NCBI GenBank assembly: GCA_950022655.1 | Contig: OX465583.1 | Location: 30,345,360-30,409,359, forward strand | Reading direction: 5' to 3' | From: Alentia gelatinosa | Lineage: Eukaryota > Annelida > Polychaeta > Phyllodocida > Polynoidae | Length of the DNA: 64,000 nucleotides | Made by a program: the position numbers and the translations under genes | Shown here: positions 46,801 to 59,399 of the stretch, piece by piece | How the letters are laid out: every line of letters starts with the position of its first letter | How positions within the stretch are numbered: position 1 is the stretch's first letter | The notes under the pieces: model-generated | The model's database searches: none | The model's input: the letters and a program-made list of their open reading frames with translations, nothing else | Told to the model about the DNA's origin: nothing

Positions 46801-47207
46801 AGTTTGCAATGTGTGCAAGACCCAGTCTGATCTTTCTCTCAAACTAGACTGACATCAGTCACTGTACACCTCCACCTACCCCACCCCCTCCTCGCTTTGG
46901 TTCCTGTGCCAATACCTGTGTGTAACATCGTTAAATTATTTCATGAATGTCCATAATCGAGTCTAGGGTCAACCAAACCACTCCATGATAATACTGAGAC
47001 ATGTGGATCTACTTCATGTAGGAACAATCTACATGTACATTGCTTGATACTTGTGCCCCCGGTCATATGATGTATTCTAGAATAGGCAAGTGAGATCAGC
47101 CCCAGTATGACTTTGAAATTTGGCATTTTTCATGGGGGCTAGCTATGATAGTATTTCGTGTTTGTGAATTTCTACCCTACTTTCCGTTTATTCAAATTGT
47201 ATTCAGT

Positions 47208-47348
47208 AAACGTCCTTACTGCAGACGAAACAGTTCTTGTTCGAGGTCAATCGTCGATTTCATACTGCCTGACGCCAGAGGCGGAAGGCATTATGAAATC
47301 GATGACTGACCGAGAACGAGAACTATTTCATCCGCAGTAAGGACGTTT
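47208..47348. mobile_element. 141-bp hairpin element
   Basis: AAACGTCCTTACTGC pairs with GCAGTAAGGACGTTT at the ends. GTTCTTGTTCGAGGTCA, ATCGTCGATTTCATA and CTGCCTGACGCC pair with their counterparts inward to a tight loop near 47279. The 60-codon frame inside is not a gene. Confidence 0.9.
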
Positions 47349-47349
47349 G

Positions 47350-50046
47350 CTTATTATTATATATCTCTAATCGATAAAAGAACGATAATTTAATGACCTA
47401 TTAAGTTACACTCACAGCGGGCACGAACATTATTATTACTGCTCCCCTAGCAGCGGGCAGTATTTCATAGACATTCGCACACAGGTATATAATAATATCC
47501 AAATTGACGCTATCTTGGATTAAATAAAAAGATATACATGATTTAATCGCAGCATATTCGCAAATGCACAGTTATTCATTGTGGATGGACACAAAACAGT
47601 GTGTTTAGTTAGTCACACGCGAATTGCTACATAGAATTTTCATGTTATCAATCCAGGCACATACCAACATCAATTCTACATTAGTGAGACCACTCTCCAT
47701 CTCGCACACAATAGATTTAAGAAGAACCGCAAACTTTCCAATTAGTTTGGCCTCTTGGGGATATCAACTGAATCTCGCTAGAAAAACGAGCGATATTGTA
47801 TTAACTATATTAGCAGCAAATGTGAACTAAAATTTAATTCTTGGATTAATGAGATTTTACCTTGGCGAATCAATTCAAAAGAGAAAACAATGGAAACAAA
47901 GTTTCATCTTGACCTCAATAATTGAAGGCAAGTCCATAAAACTGCTGCTTTTCTAATAAATATGGGTGGATATCATCTCCCCAGTCAATTTCTCAGTGAT
48001 TGATTGTTCCGTTGCGAACTTTTAAGATTGTATACATCTTTTATGGTCTATGTAAGCTTATTAGACATTAGAAGCAGGTAAAAGGAATTCGTTGGGAAAC
48101 TGCCTATACTACAGGTTTATTCTACCGAAACGATTTCTTTATCTCGGAATAGTCAGACTGTGTCTTGCAGCATCTGCATGGCTGCATCTTGCTGGATCGT
48201 ACTAAAAAAAATTAAACCATAGCCCATGTTTGTGGAGCCCCTATTATTGCTCGCGAGGGGGTCTTCCATCGCAGATATCCAACTAGACTTGCTCATACGA
48301 TTTTCCCCACACCTGGTGGATTTAGCATTTTAACATGGTCTGACAAGATACAATTGGATGCATTACTACATCTATTGTTCTCATGAGATGTATTGATTTG
48401 TAGAATTATAGTTATACATCATCTTATAATGATCATTATTTTCTGTAGACCTGAACACGATCCCTTGTATTATAAGGACAGTTTTACAACAGAAGTGAAT
48501 AAACGCTTGATATTGATTAAAATTAAAAAGAGAAACCTTTCCGAGATAAGGGGAGAACTAGAACAAGAGTAAATATCAAATCATCCTTCTGAGAATCATG
48601 AATGTTTGACTGCATAGAGTTGTCCCTATGCCTTCACTGCCATATAAGGAATATAGAAGGCATGGATTGACCCAGCAGCCAATGACTGCATTCAGAGCAA
48701 ACCATGACTTTCACAGACAGGTATGTAATTATTCAGTGGAAATCAGTTCCTATCCTCATTATCAAAATTACAGGTAATTTTGAATAGCTCATAACTTAGG
48801 AAATCGTGCACGCATTCCATACAATTTTTAAATTGCTTAATAATTTGGATGCAGAGAGACCTTAAAAGTTACATTAATGTTGTAAGCAGTTTCCGAGGAA
48901 GATATTGTGACTGAAAACCCGACTACTGTAGTTAATCAATTAATCTTTTTAATAATCATATTATAGAGCCACATATCGGGATTTTCTGGTATTACCTGGC
49001 ATGAAGCAGTGGGCTTCTTTGATTAAGTTTTAATTTTTGCCATACATCCATCATATTCACATGATCAGAAAATTGTCTTGTAATTTCATCCTTATATACC
49101 CGTTTCATTAAATGAATACCAACAAACGTTGATCATCAGATGGTATCTGTTTCCTTTAATTTTAAAGATTATATCTAAAGGTGCTTTCCATAATGTATAC
49201 CATCACGGCATTAAAACATCAAATTAGTGTTTATCAAGTCCTGCAGATTATTTATAGATATAGATGGAGGAGAATCGAAAACAACATGCTCGTATCTAGA
49301 TAATTATGAGCATGAATTTGAAAACTTATATAATCAGTTGTATATCTTAGGTCCTAAAAGTGGAAGAGGCGATAGTTAATCAGAGATATCAATTTCTCAT
49401 AAGGCTTCTATTATTCGTATCGTAAAACCCATACAACCCCCCCCCCCCCCCAAAAAAAAAAGAAAAAGAAAAAAGAGAAACAAAACAGCAACCACACACA
49501 TATTATAAGCTAACGGACTCCGTACACCAAGACCGACCTGGCCTTGATTATTCAGCATTCTTCCTAGATTTGCCCAAGTCTTTGATTATGAATATTCATT
49601 AAATGATAAATCAAAATCAGAATAAAGTTCATTATAGCATGTATCCTTCTCTGACTGGCCCATGAATCAAAGTGAGGAGGGTAGCCAAAGAATGCAGGGA
49701 CTATAGCCAGTCTACATTCTCTCTTGCCCCCAACAACTAGCCCCTGACCAGCTGCCCACTTGGCCGCTTGTCACAACAGTAAGTCCTGTCTCTCTATTAC
49801 CCATACCACTCCCGAGTGATATTGAATATTGGATTCAGGATGCCAGGGAGAATGTAAGTCATTTCCATTCCATAAAAGGTGTTGCGGGCATCTATTGTGC
49901 ATGAATTATGAATGACATTGTCAGCTACAAATTGCATGAATTGATTTGCCAAATATTTCACAGAGCAAATTTGTCACACTGCCTAATCTGCCTCAAATCT
50001 CTGAATCACAGAATAAGAGCATGAAACCCAAGGGCATATAGTGCAT
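47350..50046. other. Intergenic sequence, nothing recognised
   Basis: A/T-rich with many stops. A C12-A9 run lies at 49437-49460. No coding segment was supported. Confidence 0.5.
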
Positions 50047-50310
50047 CTAATAAAAATCTGCAGGCTGTGTGGTGATAGATCTTAACTCCGAGTCTAAATT
50101 GAAGCAGCCACAGAAGCAGCCATGAAGAACAATCATAGCTTGCATAGCTTGACCAATGAAAGCTATTTTTATATCCGCATCTTTTCCTGTGACAATATGT
50201 CCAAGTAGCATCTTTAAAGGATTTGGTAAGAATGATAAGCAGTTTTTGATATTTTCAGAAATTTGGAGTACGTAATTTATTGATGGCCCTTTTGGGCATT
50301 TCTTTGCCAT
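50047..50310 (-). pseudogene. Fragment of an uncharacterised repeated invertebrate protein
   Basis: The frame contains FLPNPLKMLLGHIVTGKDAD and IKIAFIGQAMQAM. This resembles, from memory, a segment found in many uncharacterised and apparently repeated invertebrate proteins that read GKD..K...IGQAIMQA. It then diverges. It is likely a mobile-element-linked relic, with low confidence in identity. Confidence 0.35.
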
Positions 50311-51064
50311 ACTATTCAGAACTGTAGAGACTCATTTTTCGGATATCTTAAAATTACTTGCGTCCTATAAATACAGGTTTTTTCCTGCTAGTTCTACTTT
50401 TTGTTTTTATTTTTATTACTGTATTCTCATTGCTCTAATTTTGTGTCATCGTTCATATTATGATGACTGTGTTATTTTCTGTATCCTTTCCATCGTTATA
50501 ATTAATATAGTTGGTTTATCATATATACTATTTAGAGTAGGTTATTACATGTCATTAACTCTCCTTGTCTTTTATTTCTGGGTTTTTTCTTTACTCATCT
50601 TCCTTCCTGACTGCCTTTGATATATCCTTTGATTCCGAGCTCTGCCATTGTTCTTATTCATATTAAGGAAGCTGTTTTACATCATGAGTTCATAGCTTTC
50701 TTTTTCTCTGTGCATCAAATGTAAGCAGACAATAACATCAAAGATTTATTCACGAGTACATATTGGCTTTTTCTGTAAGGCCTAGTGATCTGAATATAAC
50801 TGTCGCAGTACAACAAAAGGTTTTATCAACTGTGAGACTAACCGTAATGTGTTCCACTTTGTGCAATCATACTTTCCCATTCTCTGAATTTATTATCATA
50901 TTTTTAGAGCGTGTTTGCACGTCCTATATACATCAGCTAGAGGTTAGAGTGGTCACATATATACAAACCTTCAGCATGCTGCCAGAAAACTATCCCTTCA
51001 CTATCCGCGAGCAATTCACTGGGATAGTGGGAAACGAGCAGGGTGCCAGTGTCTCATGGTCTTA

Positions 51065-51300
51065 GAAGCATGCTCAGATGACCATTACCAATCACTAGGG
51101 ACCGAAATACCTCATTGACTCATTGGTGCTTGATATGTTTGGATCCGAGTCGCAGAAATAGCAGGTAGACTGAGTTCAATTGGGTGACAGAAAACTATCC
51201 ATAGACAATGTAACCTAGACCTTTTATTCTTATCTATTTATAATTGCAAGCTCATTCATCAATGATGAACATATCATTTGCTCCTAGTTTGTTTATGTAG
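51065..51300. repeat. Dispersed repeat, copy paired with 36785-37012
   Basis: ATCACTAGGGACCGAAATAC, CTATCCATAGACAATGTAAC and CATATCATTTGCTCCTAGT match the other copy in order. Confidence 0.55.
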
Positions 51301-51479
51301 TTCCAGTACCTATCAGTGTGATCACATTACTTAAAAAAAATATAACGCTTAGTCACTTCCCGTTACCCTCAACAAAAGGGTCTTTGTTAAACCTATCGCG
51401 CAGGGTGTTCGTTGCAGTAACACAAGCGCAAAGGACCGAATACGGTTAGGGGCCGAGTCTTTGTCTTTTCAAGCTGATT

Positions 51480-51575
51480 GTGACACTTTGATTGAGGCTA
51501 ATTGTGAAATTGACAATAATTGGATGAGGACGGTCACGCCACCTACCGCCTACGAGAAGAACTACACAGTGCACC
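51480..51575. repeat. Dispersed repeat, copy paired with 54605-54700
   Basis: GAGGCTAATTGTG, ATTGGATGAGGACGGTCACG and CCACCTACCGCC are shared with 54605-54690. Confidence 0.55.
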
Positions 51576-51944
51576 TCAGAACTTCGAGTGAATGATCATT
51601 ACGCAGAAATCAATGAGAAGTTCTCAGAAATTGAGCGAACTCTCGCGAGATTGTCGCCTGCCTCCCAGACCCAACTGATGGCAACTCATTAACAACTCAG
51701 ACATCGATGTCTTCAAGCGCGGCAGTGACAATTTCAGTGACATCGCATCGAAGTGACTCCATGGCCTATAAATCATCCACTTCCGTTCAGATGTCTCAAG
51801 ATCTGGACATCATGATTTTATGGGTAGCTGATAGCCTCAGCCCCAACGGCATCTTTATATGTACCAGAGGCCCTGAGGATTTACGCGGTAGCGGCGGCCC
51901 CTTTGCCAGGTACCCAGATTTTATAAGCTGTATCCAGGGGGCAG

Positions 51945-52753
51945 TTTCACTAGAAGCCCTAAGTCTCACTGTTGGCAACAGTGCCACCACAGCGACAGTG
52001 TGCGTTTCATGAGAAGGTGCAGTCAAGCATGAATGCGAGTCAGGTAAGGAGTGAGACCAACAGTGAGAGAGTATGTTTCACTAGAAAATTAGGTCTCACT
52101 GTACCTATCACTGTTAAGGCACTATTAGTGACAGGGTAGACCATGTCGCTGTTGGTTTTAGAGCTTTGTTTATGTCAGAGGAGGGCATGTTTTCACCCAC
52201 TTCCCGTAAGAGTTAGGCAATGAAGTTTTTACACAAATAAGGTATACATATATAACCTATAAGCGTTCCAAATATGGAGAAAGTCGGCCGCACCGTTACG
52301 AAGATATCGGCTTTTGAATTTTGTCATAGCAAATACTGCTCTGCTGAACAGCCGAGACCCCGCCGCACTACGGAGGGAGTGAAAAAGAACAGCGACCAAC
52401 GCAAACACATGGAGGGAGTGAAAAATTCAAACGCCGATATCTTCGGAACAGTATGGCCGTTCTTCTTCATATTTGGTACGATTATAGGTTATATGTCTAC
52501 CTAACTCGTTTTAAAGTTTCATTGCTTAATTCCTATGGGAAGGGGTGAAATGCCACATCATCCCGGCCCATCGATGAATAAATTCGAACATCAAACGTGT
52601 GTGCAGAGCGAGACCTGTGCCAACAGTGAGAGTTGGTCCCACCTCAACAGCGAGACCACTGATGAAACGCGAATTTGGGCTTGACACTGTTGGTGCCACT
52701 GTTGGTGCCACTGTTGCAGTCCTACCTCTTGCTTTGACCCCCCTACTAGTGAA
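51945..52753. mobile_element. Inverted-repeat element interrupted by a second one
   Basis: The left arm starts GTTTCACTAGAAG, with CACTGTTGGCAACAGTG and GCGTTTCAT. The right arm mirrors it: ATGAAACGCG, CACTGTTGGTGCCACTGTTG, ending CTAGTGAAAC. Between them lies the complete element at 52191-52550. Related sequence occurs at 60-265. Confidence 0.65.
52191..52550. mobile_element. 360-bp element with ~130-bp inverted arms
   Basis: The left end TTTCACCCACTTCCCGTAAG and right end TATGGGAAGGGGTGAAA start arms that pair to GCCGATATC near the centre. CCAAATATGGAGAA pairs with TTCTTCATATTTGG. A GGAGGGAGTGAAAAA motif occurs twice in the middle. The arms are related to those of the 4738-5605 foldback. 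Confidence 0.85.
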
Positions 52754-52789
52754 ACGGCCTCCAGGATTATGTTTCAGGGGGAATGTGGC

Positions 52790-53240
52790 CATGGATTCAG
52801 TTCCACTTGGGTGATGGGGAGGTCCAGGGGGTAAAGCCCCCAGAAGGACTTGAATTTTATGGATTATACAAGCTGTACCCAGGATTTCTTTAGGGGCGGG
52901 GGGAACACATCTTAGGCTCTCTGAGATTATCATCTGGGGTCTGGCAAAACCCCCCTCTGTGTGTCCAGGGGTAAAGCCCCTAAAACATTTGGATTTTATA
53001 GATTATAAAAGCTGTCCCCAGGATTTTCTTTGAAAGATGGGGTTACACATCTTGGGTTACCTGTAAATATCAGCAGGGTTCTAAAGGCAAAGACCCTTTT
53101 GGGGGTCCCGGGGGCTGTGCCCCTGGATGAAATTGAATTACATTCATTATATGGTCTGTATCCAGGATCCAGGATATTGTTTCAGGGACAGGGGTTACAC
53201 ATCTTAGGCTACCTTAGAATATTAGTACTGGGTACTTCCT
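52790..53240. repeat. ~140-150-bp tandem repeat (3 units)
   Basis: ACACATCTTAGGCT and variants occur near 52905, 53045 and 53198, each preceded by a CCAGGAT..T block and a GGGTAAAGCCCC or GGGCTGTGCCCC hairpin. A partial relative lies at 51870-51945. Confidence 0.75.
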
Positions 53241-53483
53241 AACAGGTCATCGCTCTAGATTGTGGTTAGCATTTTCAGTCCAAACCCACTAGCGGGAGGC
53301 CCACATGCCAAGTTCTACATATATGTAGCAATATTCCTCCAGTGGACGTGTTATATATGGATAGACGAACACATGTGGAGATGATACATAACTGAGCTAC
53401 TATGCCATACTTGACTGCACTTAGAAATGCCCAGCTTCTGAACATGGCCTATCGCAGATCACTATCTGACGATTTCTTTTAAA

Positions 53484-53690
53484 ACAGACAGCCTCGAACA
53501 AGGCAAAACATGGAATGAAATCTTACCAAAAATTCAACCATATAAAAGGAGCGTTGAATTCAGCACAGCGACAGTTTGGAATAACCTTTCACCAAGTGTC
53601 CTTAGCACTTCTGCACTAGGCTAGTTTAAAAGGATGACAAAAAGGTCATGGTTGGGAGTGTTCCGTTCATATAAGACTTTATTGGTACTG
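53484..53690 (+). pseudogene. Non-LTR retrotransposon C-terminal tail
   Basis: The frame reads TWNEILPKIQPYKRSVEFS, then TATVWNNLSPSVLST, a stop, and FKRMTKRSW. This is the WNNL...FK... tail of a LINE ORF2, broken by one stop. No reverse transcriptase core is seen upstream. Confidence 0.55.
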
Positions 53691-53949
53691 TAAAACTGTT
53701 GATATCTACCATGATACTCAGATATGATATGGTATAATAGTTGCACCAACAATCACTCATAATAATATACACTTGGACTGGTGTTTGATGCTTACCCTTG
53801 CTACCTATATTCTACTTTTATTATATTAAAGTGAGGGACCTGATTGAAACCAGTGCTAACTGGCATTGACAGCCATCCATCTTTGTTGATAACTGAAAGT
53901 ATGAATATGTATAAATGAAGGAATACTTGAATGTAATCATTTGAAATCA

Positions 53950-54600
53950 ATAAAGAAAGTTGATAAAAAAAGGCCCAATTGCCGTTAAGACCACTCCCAG
54001 TGTTTGAACCGTCCCCTATCTTCGTTTGCACTGACATTGCAAGGGAGTATATAAGCAGTAGATGTCCACACTGGAATGACTGTTTATCCAGAGACCAAGG
54101 TGTCAACATCTCCAAGCTGCTGAGTATCAACACGACTATAGTGAGGAGGATGGAACACCATTGGACACAAGGCCACAGGCCTATACTATGACTTCTCCAC
54201 AAGCTACTATCATCCCAGCGCTGGATGAAACAAGGAACAGAGATCAATGACTGCTTTGGATTATCTCTATCCACAAGTCAAGGAGAAATTGGAAAGAAAC
54301 TGAAAGGAGTATCAGGAATACTGATAGAAGGTCAGTACAGCTGCAACGAAGAGGACTTGTATCATTTGTCAGGGCCCCGGTGTGGGAGATCGACAATCAT
54401 GAAACATGGTCAACATCTTCAGACATACCTACCACACCCGGAAGGCAGGTTGACCCCCTCCTTGCCATCTTAAATATCTTGGCAATTTATGCCTTATGCT
54501 TCAGAGCATAAAATGTCTTTCAAGTCATGGAACCAATTTATGACTTTAAAAATTCTGAATACATTTTACAAAGCCAATCCGTCCATTTTTGTCAAATTGT
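53950..54600. other. Sequence with short + strand frames, unassigned
   Basis: Adjacent frames at 53979-54191 and 54225-54473 read plausible but unrecognised protein sequence. They may be pieces of one decayed coding region. No domain motif was found. Confidence 0.25.
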
Positions 54601-54604
54601 GGAA

Positions 54605-54700
54605 TTTGAGGCTAATATGTTTAGGATAATTGTGGAATCGGCAGTTATTGGGTGAGGACTGTCACGTCACCTAGCCGCCGACGAGAATCACTACACTTAC
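54605..54700. repeat. Dispersed repeat, copy paired with 51480-51575
   Basis: GAGGCTAATATG, ATTGGGTGAGGACTGTCACG and CACCTAGCCGCC match the other copy. Confidence 0.55.
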
Positions 54701-54849
54701 AATACTGTCACTTACCAGAAGGCGCAAGCAGCAGCCGTTGGAATGTTCTGCTTTCTTTTTTAACACACCTAACCCAAACCAAAGAGACAGACTATCGTCC
54801 TTATAAAATTGGATTCACACGATGGGATTCATGTACCTAACAGGGCTCA

Positions 54850-56270
54850 AAATCTCATGCAATATTGTTCATTTTAGGGGGAAATGTCTTTTAATAATTA
54901 CTGGGGGGAAAACATGTCTCAGGGAAATGGATCCTTATAATTTAGACGAAGAAATTGCGTTCAAGTACAGAATCTCAGCAGGATTTGTCTTAGAAAAACA
55001 CCCTGTGAGGTACATGAATCCCATCGTGTGAATCCCATTTAAGGCTTTGTGCCTTGTGCCACGAAGCATTCAATTTCTTCCATTTCATGAATAAACCAAT
55101 TTAGGACTTAAAAGATTCTGTTCTGCCTTTCACGTGTGAAAGGGGTTACCATCCTATTAGATCATTATTTTTCTTGGCATATTGTAACCTGAAAAACCTG
55201 CTGCACTTTGGATTAATTTAGATGGATACATAGGTATTACATGCCCTTATATAAAAGGGGAACATCTCATAGATCTACCCACCAAACAATGTAGCTTTCC
55301 CTTTATAGCATGATATGACAATAAAACAAGGTGTTTGCATATATATCACTATAAAGCCACAGCCACTCTGTATTTCAAGATACACTGGATATGTAACTAG
55401 TTGGAAACATTGGAATACTAATTACAATATGGATTATGCTTAAGCAAAATAAAAGCTCTATAAAACCAATATGTCCTTTTTCTCATATTACCTAATACAA
55501 TGTGATGAGACATTCTATTACAGAAAATACAATGTAAACCTGAAAAAGGGATGCCTCACCCGGCGCAAAACTCTAACCCCAATTGTAACACATTAAAAAC
55601 GGCTTTCCCGACAGGGGGTAACATTTGCTATCACATAGTAATAACAGAACAAGAAAGAGAGGATATATAACAAGTTCGGAAGATAATGAAAATAGCAGAT
55701 CTAATTGGAAAAGACTCCTTGCAATAGTGAATTTAGTTAGGACTGATGTTGGAAGGAAGACTTCTAGAGACCAGCTTACAAATTGGCCTAATCCTGCGTT
55801 GTATGGTTGCCTTGTGTCAATCCCAGCACATCTGGTGGTAGGCGGTCAGTCTTTTTAGGCTTTGTTAGGCTTCCGTCACGCTGTTTCCTTTCAATACTGA
55901 TTCTGTTAGATGGACATGGAACCAGACTGGGCTTCTCCTGGCTCCCTGCCGGAAAACGAAAGCCTGCTGGGAGTGAAATAGGAAACGGAAGTTACCCGCC
56001 TACAAAAGAAAATGATTTCTAAAAGTAGGAAGAGGATTTAAGTAGGAATTGGGGAAAATTGCATTGCACCCAATTGCCCAGCCCCAGGGTACCATGGCAG
56101 GTGCATACTAATTTTACATAATGATAAATGGTACTGCACTACTGCTCTACATTGACCAAATATACATAACGCAATTGTTAAGGGAGAGTTACCGGTATAT
56201 GAGGGTACACATGGAAAATTCGGTGTGGATAACTCACAAAGGAAAAACAGGAGGCACAATGACTGTTTCA
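54850..56270. other. Sequence with no recognised gene
   Basis: A + strand open stretch at 55625-55858 has a charged, protein-like composition (RKRGYITSSEDNENSRSNWK), but I cannot assign it. Nothing else stands out. Confidence 0.3.
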
Positions 56271-56277
56271 CAGGAAA

Positions 56278-56590
56278 TGGTTGCAAGCTTCATCATGTTT
56301 TTTTGATGCAATAGTTGCAGCACCATCGTGCTTTCATGAGGCAATAGCTGCAAGCACTGACTCACTTTCCTGGGTTTCTATAGCTGCAAGCATCGTTATG
56401 TTTTCAAGGGCCAATAGCTGCATGAACCATCAGACCTTCATGAGATAATAGCTGCAGGCACCATGAATTTCATGAATAGTTGCAACACCATCATGCTTTC
56501 TTGAAGCTATAACTTTAGGCAATATCATGCTTTTATGAGGTAATAGCAATAGCTGTAAGCACCATGAAGGTTTCGTAGACAATAGCACGC
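56278..56590. repeat. ~45-bp minisatellite
   Basis: GCAATAGCTGCAAGCACCAT with CATGCTTTCATGAG recurs about seven times with drift. Confidence 0.85.
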
Positions 56591-56812
56591 TCTAACAAAG
56601 CTTAACATTGTATCATATACCTATGCCTGACAATTCTGGGATACCAAACTCTGCTATAGTTTTGGTACTGTATCCATCCCATGATACTTTGATTTAGCCT
56701 ATAGTACGCCTAAGCCCTCCCAGGACACTCCGAATACTGGTTACTATACGTCGTCATGTATTGGTAGAAATTCAATTAATCATTGATGTTTCTAGCTAGA
56801 TAATACAAGAGC

Positions 56813-56952
56813 AACGTATTTACCTTATTTGGACGTCCTCACGTACTGTGTTTCTTTTTGATAAAAATAATCAACTCACACTGCAACCTCGTTAATCATC
56901 TTTATCGAAAGAAACACGATACGTAAGGACATCACAACAAGGTGAATATGTT
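56813..56952. mobile_element. 140-bp hairpin element
   Basis: AACGTATTTACCTT pairs with AAGGTGAATATGTT, GGACGTCCTCACGTA with TACGTAAGGACATC, and GTGTTTCTTTTTGATAAA with TTTATCGAAAGAAACAC. The loop lies near 56885. Confidence 0.88.
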
Positions 56953-57585
56953 TCAATAGAATGCATTTCCTTTTGTTTTACATTCAGGAGAATAACTGAT
57001 GTGATGATATTGATTAGTTTATCACTTATCATCAACAGATTGATTAATTAGTCTATGAAATGGAACGGAGATGTTTCAATTGTCACACCAAAAAGGATCA
57101 CGGTTATTTTGGCTCTGGCAACGATATCTAGCATCAAACCATTTTCACCGCGCCACCGGCCGCCTTTCTCTAGGAATGGAACAAACTATTGAGTTTTTGG
57201 TCGGCCAATGGGAATCGCATTTTAAAGAATGTATACAACAGATACCAAACCATTTTGGGATTAGTTCTATTGCTATTTCTCCATATAGAAGGTATTCAAG
57301 GCAATAAGTCGAGTCCCTACTACATTACCTAGAAGAGGGATGTGATGCTATGGTGGAAGTAAAGAGATATTACTATTCAACTATTGGTACAATCACGAAA
57401 TCATATTTCTGAATCTATCAAGCATTGTGAGACGCTCAGCTAATCTCGATAGATTTAATCATCTCCATAAGGAAATAAGTCTAGAAGAAGCCTGGAAGAA
57501 GACTGTTATCGCTCGCTTCACTTTTAATTCTAACGATATCGCTAGATACTGGAACTCGATATCATAGATATGTTGCTTTACGGAA
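56953..57585. other. Sequence with one unassigned frame
   Basis: A 78-codon + strand frame at 57071-57307 (WLWQRYLASNHFH) has no motif I recognise. No other structure. Confidence 0.3.
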
Positions 57586-57587
57586 CA

Positions 57588-57639
57588 GGGCCCGGTTACT
57601 TTAAACCCATGCACTTTCAATGATTATGGAACCGGGCCC
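57588..57639. repeat. Short perfect inverted repeat
   Basis: GGGCCCGGTT and AACCGGGCCC, 32 bases apart. Confidence 0.8.
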
Positions 57640-58226
57640 ATGTCTTTTGAGAGAGCAGGTTTTGAAGGCGAACATCACCAGCCTTCTTTAAGCCTATAGA
57701 TTAAGGATGTCAATACTGGACAGGTTTCCGCACTAGCTCACTGAATAATTAATGCAAAATGCGAAATCTGAATTTTCATGAGATGCGCGCGATCGGTTGA
57801 TCCTTCACATCGATCAGACGGATATGCATTGCGGATGATCCACGGATTATACATTCAGGAGGTGCTGGGGATTATGCAGCAACATTCTATCCACAGAGAG
57901 ATGCAATGAAACGTGGCGGGTAGTGAACCTTTATTGGATTACCTCGTAAATGCTACTTAAAAAGATGAAAACGAATTCAATCAAAATTAAATTAAGTATC
58001 TCTCATATATCAGTTATGTTTTTATAGTCATATCGGATTATGCTCAAAATTTACATAGTTTTGCTTTCATCGAAGGAGAGCCTAGAGCTATGCACGGATC
58101 AATGACTTCTTGGTAAAGAACGCCACCTGCTAAGTCTCCGACAGTCCCCTTACCCTACGATGCACTCCGTCACAGAATCGCTTTTCATGCCGAAAACGAA
58201 GACTGTATGGATGCTGTGGACCTGGG

Positions 58227-58453
58227 AGCTGTATCAAAAGTCGGGAGGGTGCTAAATGAGAGTACTCACCGCCAAAGCGAGAGCTAACAATGGCACTTGA
58301 AGCGTCGCTGTCGAGGTGGAGGTGCCGCTCGCTATTGGGTATTGGTAGCGGTTTTGCTGCCGCTTTGATTCAAAGTGCCGCTCGCTGTTGCGGCCTCTCG
58401 CTTTGAAATGCGACGTGCCACTGGCAAGACTTCACTCGACTTTTGAAACAGCT
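58227..58453. mobile_element. 227-bp inverted-repeat element, copy 2
   Basis: Ends are GGGAGCTGTATCAAAAGT and ACTTTTGAAACAGCTCCC (extending to 58224 and 58456). It matches 19279-19506 over its full length with point differences. Non-autonomous. Confidence 0.88.
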
Positions 58454-58494
58454 CCCTGACCTGCCAATATGGCCCACGATACACTTCGACAAAC

Positions 58495-58600
58495 CCCACA
58501 CAGACGTTTCAACATGGGTACAACGCAGGAAATATACATGTGTCGGGAAAGTGTCGTAGCCATGTCAGAACGTGTTGAAAGCAGTGGGTGCAGGTCTTAA
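58495..58600. repeat. Fragment of the TGTCGTAG repeat family
   Basis: ACACTTCGACAAACCCCACA, GTGTCGGGAAAGTGTCGTAG and CAGTGGGTGCA echo the arms and internal CAGTGGACAC box of 15555-15813. Confidence 0.5.
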
Positions 58601-59059
58601 AGACTATGTATCGTGACTCGCTTGATTTCATAGTTCAGCGAGAGGTTACATAAACTGACCTCACCATCTATGAGTCAGGCTTATCATATGAGTTAAAGCT
58701 GATATTAACCCATTAAGCTCAGTTAATGAATCCAAAAGGGTAAGCCCCACCCATACGGCCGTTAGGCACGCACAGAACGTGGCTAAAGTGAGGTAAAATA
58801 TTCGCAAGTGCTACATACAAGGATGGATAATGAGATGAGATGTGGTGAGTAAATGGGTGGGTAGTATTAAACTGAGTGGGTGTCTTCACAAATCAACCAT
58901 GTTCCTTACCACTCTTCTAGGTTTTGGACATCCATATCTAGGGTGTCCCATGACTCGCACCCCCTTCACTAAAGGGACTTTTCATACTTGCTCCTGCTGT
59001 GCTAATATGGTCTAAATAACATTACTTCTAATGCAGCACACTCTGAGATTTAGTTTGTT

Positions 59060-59360
59060 TTCGTCCTTCGACCTCTCAAACTTGTTTAAGAAATTGCCTG
59101 CTCCTTCTCTGGTAAAAGGTACTTCACTTTACAGGTTTCATGAAGTAGTTCGACACTACACTGTCTGATGTTAGTCTGACTCACAATTCTCAATGCACGA
59201 TTTTGCAGCTTCTGCAACATGTCAATATTCCCCTTGCTCCCCCCATCCAGTAAGAAACTGGAGTACTCCATTACTGGTCCTAAAGCAGTGCAGTTAATCT
59301 GCTTTGCGATTCCCTTCATTATACACTTTCTTAATTTTCTGATTTTGTTCAACCGGTTGT
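59060..59360 (-). pseudogene. LINE ORF2 fragment (post-reverse-transcriptase region)
   Basis: On the minus strand the frame reads IRKLRKCIMKG, GPVMEYSSFLLDGG and DMLQKLQNRALRIVSQTN. This matches the conserved thumb-region signature (P..EY....W....I..L...Q.RALR.I) of non-LTR retrotransposons. The catalytic core is missing and the usual Trp is replaced. A further piece in another frame (about 59095-59045) suggests a frameshift. Confidence 0.7.
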
Positions 59361-59399
59361 TGACTGACTACGAAATGGCTTTGAAGTGTTGATTAAACG

